Source of the DNA: CAZVNZ01 sp964628515
GTDB lineage: Bacteria > Bacillota > Clostridia > Christensenellales > Christensenellaceae
Direction of reading: 5' to 3'
DNA: 64,000 bases
NCBI GenBank assembly: GCA_964628515.1
Contig: CAZVNZ010000003.1
Location: 62,001 to 126,000 of the forward strand
Each line of letters opens with the position of its first letter. Position 1 is the stretch's first letter. The position numbers were made by a program, and so were the translations under genes. This document shows, in pieces, positions 44,297 to 52,042 of the stretch. A model generated the notes under the pieces. It was given only the letters and a program-made list of their open reading frames with translations. It was not told where the DNA came from and searched no databases.

Positions 44297-44377
44297 TTGA
44301 CATTTGCCCAAATTAATGGTATTCTAAACATGGCGTTATTCTTATAAAAGAATAACACTTTTTCTAAAAAAAATCAA
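44297..44377. promoter_or_regulatory. divergent promoters sharing a ModE-box-like palindrome
   Basis: Plus-strand promoter TTGACA (44297-44302), 17 bp, TATTCT (44320-44325) for the binding protein. Minus-strand promoter TTGATT (44372-44377), 17 bp, TATTCT (44349-44354) for the permease. The palindrome GTTATT-N10-AATAAC (44335-44356) covers the minus -10 and lies just past the plus start site. Its GTTAT/ATAAC half-sites recall the ModE operator of E. coli, fitting the ModE-like gene nearby. Confidence 0.65.
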
Positions 44378-44396
44378 CATAAGAGGTCAGTAAATT

Positions 44397-45488
44397 ATGA
44401 AAAAAAAGCTAACGGCATTATTTTTAACGGCGGTAATAACATTTATTTTATTTAGCGGTTGCACAACCGCAGATAACATTAATCAACCCACTCAATCCCA
44501 AAAAGAAGGGGTTGCAACCAAAGAAATTACGGATATGGCAGGGCGAAAAGTGGCAGTACCCACAAGTGTAGACAAGGTGTTTGGCACAGACCCTGTGGGT
44601 ACAATTACCCTATATACCTTAGCCCCTCATAAACTAATAGGCTGGAACTACGAATTAAACGACGAGGAAAAAGCCAATATACCCGAAAAATATCAGCAAT
44701 ACTCGGTTTTTGGGATGAAGGACACCCTAAACGCCGAGGCGATAATATCCGCAAATCCTCAAATTATAGTGCAAATGGGCTCGGTAAGTGGGGAGGCAGG
44801 CAAGCAGGCGGACAGCTTGCAGGAAAAACTAAATATTCCCGTGGTTGTAATTTCGGGAAAACTTTTAGATATTCCCAAAGCCTACGAAATGCTTGGGCAA
44901 ATAACAGGAGATACAGAAAAAGCAACGGAGCTTAGGGGGCATGCTCAAAGGATTTTAGATATGGTGACGGCAAAAGAAATACCCACCCACGCACAAGAAT
45001 CTGTATATTACGGCAACGGAGTGGATTCCTTAGAAACCGCACCCAAAGGCAGTGACGCCGCCGAGGTTATCGAAACGGCAATGGGTAGCAATGTGGCGGT
45101 TTTAGATATGAAAGACCCTAACGAGCGGATCACCATAGGAAAAGAGCAGATAATAGCGTGGAATCCAACAATTATGTTTGTAAACGGCGAGCCTAAAAAA
45201 AGCCTAACCGGAGGGGGTGCGGCACAATCGATACTAAAAGATGCAGACCTTGCAGGAGTGGCTGCTGTAAAAGAAAAAAGGGTGTACGGCATACCAAAAT
45301 CTCCATTTTCCTGGTTGGATAGACCAAAAGCGCCAAACCGCCTTATAGGGCTTTTGTGGACGGGCAGTTTAATGTACCCCGAAGCTTACAAAGATGTGGA
45401 TATAATAGGAGAAATACAGCAGTTTTACACCGCTTTTTATCATGTGGATCTAACAAAAGAGCAAGTAGCAAAATTATTGGGGCAATAA
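44397..45488 (+). CDS. ABC transporter substrate-binding lipoprotein
   Basis: A 363-residue periplasmic-binding-type lipoprotein: signal peptide with lipobox LFSGC (cysteine at about residue 22), then a helical-backbone (TroA-like) fold with ITDMAGRKVAVP, NAEAIISANPQIIV and KEKRVYGIPKSPFSW. This is the class used for iron chelates, cobalamin and, in the MolA group, molybdate or tungstate. It is transcribed divergently from its permease and ATPase, and is followed after one base by the ModE-like gene. Confidence 0.85.
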   Translation: MKKKLTALFLTAVITFILFSGCTTADNINQPTQSQKEGVATKEITDMAGRKVAVPTSVDKVFGTDPVGTITLYTLAPHKLIGWNYELNDEEKANIPEKYQQYSVFGMKDTLNAEAIISANPQIIVQMGSVSGEAGKQADSLQEKLNIPVVVISGKLLDIPKAYEMLGQITGDTEKATELRGHAQRILDMVTAKEIPTHAQESVYYGNGVDSLETAPKGSDAAEVIETAMGSNVAVLDMKDPNERITIGKEQIIAWNPTIMFVNGEPKKSLTGGGAAQSILKDADLAGVAAVKEKRVYGIPKSPFSWLDRPKAPNRLIGLLWTGSLMYPEAYKDVDIIGEIQQFYTAFYHVDLTKEQVAKLLGQ

Positions 45489-45489
45489 A

Positions 45490-45819
45490 ATGAAGTACGG
45501 ATTTATACTAAGGCTTTTTAATGATGATGACGAGAAGTTTTTCGGACCGGGCGTGGCAAAACTCCTTTATTTAGTGGAGGAAAAAGGCTCGCTTAAAAAG
45601 GCTTGCGAGGCTATGGGAATGGCGTACAGTAAAAGCTATAAGATGATTAAAAATGCACAAGAGGAATTGGGCTACAACCTGCTTTTGTCTCAAACGGGGG
45701 GCAAAAATGGGGGCGGAGCCAAGCTGACTTTGGAAGGTAAGGAGTTTTTGGAAAAATTTTCAGAGTTTAATAAGGCACTGGAGGCTAAAGCCGATGTGCT
45801 TTTTTTGGAGATATTTTAA
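45490..45819 (+). CDS. ModE N-terminal-like winged-helix regulator
   Basis: A 109-residue protein equivalent to the N-terminal DNA-binding domain of ModE: GPGVAKLLYLVEEKGSLKKACEAMGMAYSKSYKMIK and GGKNGGGAKLTLEG are typical. It lacks the TOBE/molbindin part that senses molybdate in full ModE, so metal sensing must come from elsewhere or be absent. It starts one base after the binding-protein stop. The palindrome in the divergent promoter region is its likely operator. Confidence 0.85.
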   Translation: MKYGFILRLFNDDDEKFFGPGVAKLLYLVEEKGSLKKACEAMGMAYSKSYKMIKNAQEELGYNLLLSQTGGKNGGGAKLTLEGKEFLEKFSEFNKALEAKADVLFLEIF

Positions 45820-45879
45820 GTTGGGTTTGGTGCGTTATGCTAATTAAGTTGGGCACAAAAGGTTTGTGGGGGATTTGGG

Positions 45880-46347
45880 TTATCCCTCTACCACCTTCTG
45901 TACCGCATTAATAATATTTTCGTACCCTGTGCAACGGCAAAGATTGCCGGACATCTGTTTTTTTAATTCCTCTCGAGTGTATTTTTTGTCGGAATTAACA
46001 ATAGCGGTGGCAGACATTATAAATCCGGGTGTACAAAAACCGCATTGCACCGCACCTTCATCAATAAAAGCCTGCTGAATGGGGGTAATTTCTCCCTCGT
46101 CGTTTTGCAAGCCTTCAAGGGTAAGAATTTCTTTGCCCTCCGCCCAGATTGCAAGGTAAATACAGGCGTTATACGTTTCGCCGTCTATAATTACGGTGCA
46201 AGCACCGCACTCTCCCACTTCGCAACCTGCTTTTATACTGTTTAAACTATACTCACCCCTTAACATATCCGTTAGCGAGGCACGTTTATCCACGTAGGTT
46301 TCTACATTTCTGCCGTTTAGTTTAAATCTTATTAATGCTTTTTCCAT
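45880..46347 (-). CDS. xdhC: xanthine dehydrogenase [2Fe-2S] subunit
   Basis: A 155-residue iron-sulfur subunit with the two cluster motifs CEVGECGACT...C and CGFCTPG...CRCTGYE. It passes electrons from the molybdenum site to FAD. The ATG at 46347 overlaps the FAD-subunit stop (TAATG) and has GGAGG 9 nt upstream; the longer open frame is rejected. It is the last gene of the xdhA-xdhB-xdhC operon. Confidence 0.95.
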   Translation of the reverse strand: MEKALIRFKLNGRNVETYVDKRASLTDMLRGEYSLNSIKAGCEVGECGACTVIIDGETYNACIYLAIWAEGKEILTLEGLQNDEGEITPIQQAFIDEGAVQCGFCTPGFIMSATAIVNSDKKYTREELKKQMSGNLCRCTGYENIINAVQKVVEG

Positions 46348-47222
46348 TATATTACACCTCCGCAACGTAAAACCCCTTCTCTAAACCCTCTAACCGCAAT
46401 TTCCTTTGCTATTTGCAAACGTAATTCTTTAGATGCACGCCAAGAGCTTCGAGGGGAGATTTCACTTACTACACCCTGTGCAATTTCATCATAAAGGGAA
46501 GAGTCAAGGGGTTTGCCTATAAGCAGTGCCTCCGTTTGCTTGCATCGCATAGGGGTGGGGGCGGCTACACCAAAGGCGATTTTTATATCGTCTATGGTTT
46601 TCTTGTTAAGGGCAAGCCGTACATTAATGGCGCAACCAAGGGTGGCAATGTCCATTGCGTTTCGCATTGCGTATTTTGTGTAACAGCCGTGGTAGCCTGT
46701 GTAATTGCTTATACAAATACCTGTAAGCATCTCGCCTTGTCGTAAATCCACCTTTCCCGGTCCTAAGTAAAACTCGGCAATGGGTAGGGTACGTGTGCCT
46801 TGCAAACTTGTAATTTGCAACTGTGCATCAAGGGCAAACAATGTGGATGCGCTGTCTGCGCTGGTAACGCCGTTACAAATATTACCGCCTATTGTGCCTA
46901 TGTTGCGTATTTGAGGGCCTCCGATGGTGTCTACGGCTTCCCCCAAAACATTAATATTTTCCTTTATAATAGGGTGGTTGGTTATATGGGAAAAGCTGGT
47001 TAGGGGTTTTATTAAAATACTGCCGTTTTCAAGGATTTCCACACCTCTTAGCTCTTCTACCTTAAAAATGCTTATGCACTTAATATCCGCAAGTTTACCC
47101 TCTCTTAGCTTTATAAATAAATCGCTGCCACCTGCAAGTATATGTGCGTCAGGGTGGTCGTTTAGCAAAGAAATAGCTTCCTTTATGGTTTTTGGTTCGT
47201 ATATTTCAGAAATATCGTACAT
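46347..47222 (-). CDS. xdhB: xanthine dehydrogenase FAD subunit
   Basis: A 291-residue FAD-binding subunit of the CoxM/XdhB family. AHILAGGSDLFIKLREGK and the FAD loop TIGGNICNGVTSADSAS identify it, with a C-terminal CO-dehydrogenase flavoprotein-type domain. It delivers electrons to NAD. It starts 19 nt after the molybdenum subunit with GGGAGG. Confidence 0.95.
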   Translation of the reverse strand: MYDISEIYEPKTIKEAISLLNDHPDAHILAGGSDLFIKLREGKLADIKCISIFKVEELRGVEILENGSILIKPLTSFSHITNHPIIKENINVLGEAVDTIGGPQIRNIGTIGGNICNGVTSADSASTLFALDAQLQITSLQGTRTLPIAEFYLGPGKVDLRQGEMLTGICISNYTGYHGCYTKYAMRNAMDIATLGCAINVRLALNKKTIDDIKIAFGVAAPTPMRCKQTEALLIGKPLDSSLYDEIAQGVVSEISPRSSWRASKELRLQIAKEIAVRGFREGVLRCGGVI

Positions 47223-47241
47223 TCTTAGTACCTCCCTTTAA

Positions 47242-49548
47242 TTAAAGCAATCCGGCTTTTGTAAATTCTTCAAGCAATACTTGTGGCGTTAAGGGGATTT
47301 TGTTTATCGCCACCCCTGTTGCGTTAAACAATGCATTTCTAACGGCAGGCGCAGGGGGCAAGGCAGGTGGCTCGCCTAAAGATTTATTGCCAAAAGGCCC
47401 CGTAGGGTCGTCTAACTCTACAAAATCCGCATGTAAATCGGGGGTATCGAGAGTTGTCATCAGTTTATAATCAAGTAGGTTGTTGTTTAGGGGCTTTCCT
47501 GTTTTTGTATCAAAAAGCATTTGCTCGGAAAGCACATACCCAAGCCCCATGGAAATACCGCCGTGTACCTGCATTTGCGCAAGCTGTGGGTTTATTAAAC
47601 GTCCGCAATCGTGTACATTTATAATTTGCATAACCTCAATTTTACAAAGGGGAATATCCACCTCCACTTCCGCAAAACAAACCCCCATAGAAAAGGTGTT
47701 GGTTTTGCATTGGTGGGTTGCCTCCGCCGTTATGTGCTTAGAATTTTCCAGGCTGTAAAAGGCTTCCATAACCAAATCAGCAAGAGAAATTAAGGGAGTG
47801 CCCTTCTTTTGCAGAACAATTTGACGCCCCACCAAATCAAGAGTGTTCGCCGGTTTTTTCAAGAGATACTCCGCATAATTAAGGAGTTTTTCTTTTAGGA
47901 GCAAAGCGGTTTTTTTAACTGCCATGCCCGAAACATAGGTTTGTCTGGAGGCATAAGCACCCGGGTCGAAGGGGGAGGTATCCGTGTCTTGCATAGACAC
48001 TATATGTATATCCTCTAAAGGTAAATCTAAAATTTCCGCCGCCATCTGACAAAATACCGTGTCCGCACCCTGTCCTATTTCGGTAGCGCCCATCATCAAC
48101 TGCAAGGTACCGTCTTGGTTTAACACCATTCTGCAAGAAGAAGTCTCGAGAGAAATTGGGTATACCCCTGTTTTGTAGGAAAAAATCGCCATTCCTACAC
48201 CCTTTCGTATATTTCCTGTTTGGTTTTTATATTCCTTTTGCTTTTTGTCCCAGTCTATAAACTTCTTGCCTTTTAAAATACATTGCTCAAGACCGTTGGT
48301 ATACGATGTTATATTTGTATAAGGGTCTATAAAACCCTCTTTCATCATATTTTTACTGCGAAGTTCGGCAGGGTCTATGTTAAGTGCCGCCGCAATTTCG
48401 TCCACTTGCGCCTCCATTGCAAACACAATTTGAGGTATGCCGTAGCCACGCATTGCACCCCCTGTGGGCAGGGTGGTAAATATGGTGGATACCGTGGATT
48501 TTGTGGCTTGCTCATCCTGATATAGCTGTCTGAATGCGTTAGACGCATTTGCAATAATTCCATGACCATGAGAGGCATACCCACCTTGGTTGGAATACCC
48601 CTCTAATTTACGGGCTACAAACCGCCCGTCCTTGCGTACATAGGTGGTAATATGCAATTCCATAGGATGTCTTACCCGTGTGCTAACAAAGGTTTCTTCT
48701 CTCGATGTATCTATTTTTACGTATCTGCCACCTAAATTTTGCGTTAAAAAAGCGGCTAAAGGCTCGTACAACACCTCTTGTTTGTTGCCAAAGCCACCAC
48801 CGATATATGGCTTAATAATCCGCACTTTGCCCCAAGAAATCCCAAGTGCCTGCCCCACAACCCTGCGTACAATATGGGGTATTTGGGTGGAGGACACCAC
48901 TACAATTCTGTTTCGTTCCATATATGCGAATGTAATGGGGTTTTCTAAATGGCAATGTTGCACCATCGGAGTTGAATATTCTCCGTAAAATTTAATTAAA
49001 CCTTCCTCTTTGATTGCTTCTTCGTAATTTCCGATTTCGTAAGATGTGGAGTTTAAAATATTATTTGGATAATCTTTATGAAGTGGAGTAGCACCCTTTG
49101 CTGTTGCCTCTTTCATGGTGAGCAAAGGGGGATATTCCTCGTAGGTTACTTGTATCAGTTTTAGTGCTCGGCAGGCGGCAATTTCGTTTTCCGCCACCAC
49201 CACCGCAATATCGTCTCCGTAAAAACGTACACGGCTGTCAAGGAGTTTTCTGTCCGCAATATCTTGATGAGAGATGTCTGTGGACCACGGATGCCCTGCG
49301 GTGGGAAACACAATGTCGGGGACATCGAAGCAGGTTATTATTTTAACTACCCCCTCTACATTAAGAGCGTATTTAAGATTAAATCTTTTAACCACACCGT
49401 TTGCTATGGTGCTGTGCAACACCTTTGCAACCAGCATATTTTGCTTAAAAAAATCCCCTGTGTATTTTGCTTGTCCCGTTACTTTTTCTAAAGCATCTAT
49501 TCTCGGTACACTTTTACCTATACTCTTATAAACGGTATCTTCCGCCAT
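47242..49548 (-). CDS. xdhA: xanthine dehydrogenase molybdenum subunit
   Basis: A 768-residue molybdopterin subunit. The N-terminal VPRIDALEKVTGQAKYTGD, GGGFGNKQE, GGAMRGYGIPQ and the catalytic glutamate in KSLGEPPALPPAPA are present. With the FAD and Fe-S subunits it forms a conventional three-part hydroxylase, distinct from the fused enzyme at 38181. It could oxidise hypoxanthine or xanthine, or another N-heterocycle. GAGGT precedes the ATG; the promoter lies about 60 nt upstream. Confidence 0.94.
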   Translation of the reverse strand: MAEDTVYKSIGKSVPRIDALEKVTGQAKYTGDFFKQNMLVAKVLHSTIANGVVKRFNLKYALNVEGVVKIITCFDVPDIVFPTAGHPWSTDISHQDIADRKLLDSRVRFYGDDIAVVVAENEIAACRALKLIQVTYEEYPPLLTMKEATAKGATPLHKDYPNNILNSTSYEIGNYEEAIKEEGLIKFYGEYSTPMVQHCHLENPITFAYMERNRIVVVSSTQIPHIVRRVVGQALGISWGKVRIIKPYIGGGFGNKQEVLYEPLAAFLTQNLGGRYVKIDTSREETFVSTRVRHPMELHITTYVRKDGRFVARKLEGYSNQGGYASHGHGIIANASNAFRQLYQDEQATKSTVSTIFTTLPTGGAMRGYGIPQIVFAMEAQVDEIAAALNIDPAELRSKNMMKEGFIDPYTNITSYTNGLEQCILKGKKFIDWDKKQKEYKNQTGNIRKGVGMAIFSYKTGVYPISLETSSCRMVLNQDGTLQLMMGATEIGQGADTVFCQMAAEILDLPLEDIHIVSMQDTDTSPFDPGAYASRQTYVSGMAVKKTALLLKEKLLNYAEYLLKKPANTLDLVGRQIVLQKKGTPLISLADLVMEAFYSLENSKHITAEATHQCKTNTFSMGVCFAEVEVDIPLCKIEVMQIINVHDCGRLINPQLAQMQVHGGISMGLGYVLSEQMLFDTKTGKPLNNNLLDYKLMTTLDTPDLHADFVELDDPTGPFGNKSLGEPPALPPAPAVRNALFNATGVAINKIPLTPQVLLEEFTKAGLL

Positions 49549-49604
49549 TATGCTTACCTCTTTAATATATAATTATATTTTGAATACTTTTATTATGCAA
49601 TTAA

Positions 49605-49647
49605 ATTATAGCAATTTATTTTTAATTATACAATATAAAGATTGTAT
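49605..49647 (-). promoter_or_regulatory. xdhABC promoter with inverted repeat
   Basis: On the minus strand TTGTAT (49628-49633) and TATAAT (49605-49610) are 17 bp apart. The -35 box forms one arm of an inverted repeat ATACAAT-N6-ATTGTAT (49628-49647), a plausible operator. Confidence 0.6.
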
Positions 49648-49654
49648 AAAAATA

Positions 49655-49683
49655 TTGAACCAAACCTCAAAATGTGTTATATT
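49655..49683 (+). promoter_or_regulatory. promoter of the SAM-dependent methyltransferase gene
   Basis: TTGAAC (49655-49660) and TATATT (49678-49683) with a 17-bp spacer, divergent from the xdh promoter and about 58 nt before the ATG. Confidence 0.6.
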
Positions 49684-49740
49684 ATGGTACAATGCACAAC
49701 AATATGTTGCGTAAATTTATAAAAACAAGGCGATGTGAAT

Positions 49741-50475
49741 ATGAAAGAAAATAAATACGATGATAATACTTTTTTTGAAAAATACAGCATGATGGACAGG
49801 TCTAAAAAAGGGCTGGACGGTGCAGGAGAATGGCACGAGCTTAAAAAATTGTTGCCCTCATTTAAAGGAAAGCGGGTGCTTGACTTAGGTTGCGGTTTTG
49901 GTTGGCATTGCGTGTACGCAACACAAAATGGTGCAACAAAGGCGGTTGGCTTGGATATTTCGGAAAAAATGCTTGCAGAAGCACGGAAAAAAACCACTAA
50001 CCCCAATATAGAATACATATGTGCGCCTATTGAGGATTGCAATTTTGAAAAGGATAGTTTCGATGTTGTACTAAGCTCCCTTGCCTTTCATTATATACCC
50101 TCTTTTGAGCTTATATGCACCAAAGTAAAGGAGTGCCTTGTAAAAGGAGGAGACTTTATATTTTCCGCAGAGCACCCTATTTTTACAGCCTACGGCAACC
50201 AAGACTGGTGGTATAAGGAAAACGGAGAAATAGACCATTGGCCCGTAGACAGATATTTTGACGAAAGTAGCAGACAGGCTACTTTTTTGGGGGAGAAAGT
50301 TATAAAGTATCATAAAACCTTAACAACCTATATAAATACCTTGCTAACGGAGGGATTCACTCTAACACATATGGTAGAGCCAAAACCAAGCGAGGAAATG
50401 CTAAAAACCGTAGAGGGAATGGAAAACGAGTTAAGACGCCCTATGATGCTTTTAATATCCGCTAAAAAGAACTGA
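49741..50475 (+). CDS. class I SAM-dependent methyltransferase
   Basis: A 244-residue methyltransferase with motif I VLDLGCGFGWHC, a following VGLDISEKML and a DVVLSSLAFHYI motif. It resembles small-molecule methyltransferases of the UbiE/Methyltransf_11 group. The acceptor cannot be told. It lies between the xdh operon and the hydA operon but has its own promoter, and its link to purine metabolism is only positional. The ATG at 49741 is preferred to the GTG at 49735. Confidence 0.8.
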   Translation: MKENKYDDNTFFEKYSMMDRSKKGLDGAGEWHELKKLLPSFKGKRVLDLGCGFGWHCVYATQNGATKAVGLDISEKMLAEARKKTTNPNIEYICAPIEDCNFEKDSFDVVLSSLAFHYIPSFELICTKVKECLVKGGDFIFSAEHPIFTAYGNQDWWYKENGEIDHWPVDRYFDESSRQATFLGEKVIKYHKTLTTYINTLLTEGFTLTHMVEPKPSEEMLKTVEGMENELRRPMMLLISAKKN

Positions 50476-50502
50476 TTCAGTATCGTTTAAATTAAGTAAA
50501 AG

Positions 50503-50566
50503 TTGCAAATACCCCCATTTAATGCTAAACTAAAGGTACATAAAATTGCGCATTATATGGGGGTAT
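50503..50566 (+). promoter_or_regulatory. hydA operon promoter with 17-bp inverted repeat
   Basis: TTGCAA (50503-50508) and TAAACT (50526-50531) are separated by 17 bp. That spacer, ATACCCCCATTTAATGC (50509-50525), is one arm of an inverted repeat whose other arm lies at 50550-50566 with a single mismatch. The second arm starts about 10 nt into the transcript. It may be a repressor operator or an RNA hairpin. Confidence 0.6.
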
Positions 50567-50595
50567 CTTAATTAGAAAGTATTAAGGAAAGCCCA

Positions 50596-50663
50596 TGCCG
50601 AGCGGGCAAAAAACGCAAGTATTTCAAAGGAGGTTAGTGCGGACATTGCGTGCGCCCCACACT
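50596..50663 (+). promoter_or_regulatory. candidate cis-regulatory RNA, copy 1 (upstream of hydA)
   Basis: Ordered elements: hairpin TGCC-GAGCG-GGCA (50596-50608); ACGCAA (50613-50618); ribosome binding site AAAGGAGG (50626-50633); hairpin GTGCGG...CCCCAC (50637-50642 with 50655-50660, one mismatch) whose loop carries TTGCGT (50646-50651), complementary to ACGCAA. The start codon follows 3 nt after the hairpin. All elements recur in copy 2 at 53128. I recall a published orphan RNA motif associated with ssnA-type genes but cannot confirm identity. Confidence 0.7.
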
Positions 50664-52034
50664 ATGTTAATTAAAAACGGCAGTATAGTTACATCTACAA
50701 AAATATTTAAAAGCGATATTTTAATAAAAAACGGCATTATAGCTAAAATAGGGGATAATTTGCAAGGGGTAAACGAGGAAGTTTTAGACGCAGCAAATAT
50801 GCTTATCTTTCCCGGTTTTATAGATTCTCATACTCATTTGGATATGGATACCCCAACCGCACATACGGCAGACACCTTTAAAACAGGTACAAAAGCCGCC
50901 ATAGAGGGTGGCACTACCACTATAATTGATTTTGCAACTCAAAATAAAGGGGAAACCTTAATGCATGCGGTGGAAAATTGGCATAAATTAGCGGATAATC
51001 AATGCTATTGCGATTACGCATTTCATATGGCAATTACAGACTGGAATACAAAAGCAAAGGAGCAAATACCATTGCTAACAAAAGAGGGTATAACCTCCTA
51101 CAAAATATATTTTGCCTACGATGCCCTAAGAGTTTCGGACAAAGACGCCTACGAAATTTTAACGGAGGTTAAAAAACAAGGGGGAATTACAGGGGCACAT
51201 TGCGAAAACGGAGACCTTGTAAATGCACTAACAGAAAAACAAAGGCAGTTAGGCAATTTAGGCACAAATGCTCACCCAAAATCAAGACCGGACATTGTAG
51301 AGGCAGAGGCGGTAAACCGCTTTTTAACCATTGCAAGTTTAACAGAAGCAGAGGTAAATGTAGTGCATTTAAGCAGTAAAACCGCATTAGAAGTAGTGCT
51401 TAATGCAAGAAACAAGGGCGTAAAAGCGTACATAGAGACCTGCCCCCAATACCTGCTACTTACAGAAGAAAATTACAGCAAAGAAAACTTTGAGGGGGCA
51501 AAGTACGTAATGTCTCCGCCATTACGGAAAAAAGAGGATACCCAAGCCTTATGGGAGGCAACAATAAATAAAGAGACGGACACCATAGCAACAGACCATT
51601 GCTCCTATTTACTTAAGGATAAAGCCTTAGGCAAAAGCGATTTTTCCAAAATACCCAACGGCGCACCGGGTGTGGATGCAAGACCACAGCTAATATACAC
51701 TTACGGTGTTAAAAAAGGGAAAATTACAGAATCGGATATGTGCAGACTCCTTTGCGAAAACCCTGCAAAACTGTTTGGACTGTACTCAAAAAAAGGTGTA
51801 ATAAAAGAGGGCAGTATAGCGGATATTGTGGTGTGGAATCCAAGCTGCGAGGGAGTAATTACGGATAAAAACCAAAAAACCGCCTGCGACTACACCCCCT
51901 ATAATAACTTTAAAGTAAGGGGACAGGCAAAATATGTATTTCTGCTAGGCAACCTTGTTGCAACAGAGGGGCAAGCTACGGATAAAAAAATGGGCAGATA
52001 CGTAAAAAGGGACGCCTGTACCTTTTTAAGATAG
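50664..52034 (+). CDS. hydA: hydantoinase/dihydropyrimidinase family amidohydrolase (HyuA/YgeZ-like)
   Basis: A 456-residue cyclic amidohydrolase. The first metal motif GFIDSHTHLDMDTP, the carbamylated lysine in GITSYKIYFAYDALR and the ligand histidines in ITGAHCENGD and EVNVVHLSS are all present. It would open a hydantoin- or dihydropyrimidine-like ring formed during purine breakdown, the role of HyuA in the E. coli locus. The ATG at 50664 lies just past a hairpin that separates it from the AGGAGG site; the longer frame from 50595 runs through the RNA motif. The stop is TAG, with TGA three codons on. Confidence 0.9.
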   Translation: MLIKNGSIVTSTKIFKSDILIKNGIIAKIGDNLQGVNEEVLDAANMLIFPGFIDSHTHLDMDTPTAHTADTFKTGTKAAIEGGTTTIIDFATQNKGETLMHAVENWHKLADNQCYCDYAFHMAITDWNTKAKEQIPLLTKEGITSYKIYFAYDALRVSDKDAYEILTEVKKQGGITGAHCENGDLVNALTEKQRQLGNLGTNAHPKSRPDIVEAEAVNRFLTIASLTEAEVNVVHLSSKTALEVVLNARNKGVKAYIETCPQYLLLTEENYSKENFEGAKYVMSPPLRKKEDTQALWEATINKETDTIATDHCSYLLKDKALGKSDFSKIPNGAPGVDARPQLIYTYGVKKGKITESDMCRLLCENPAKLFGLYSKKGVIKEGSIADIVVWNPSCEGVITDKNQKTACDYTPYNNFKVRGQAKYVFLLGNLVATEGQATDKKMGRYVKRDACTFLR

Positions 52035-52042
52035 GCAAATAT

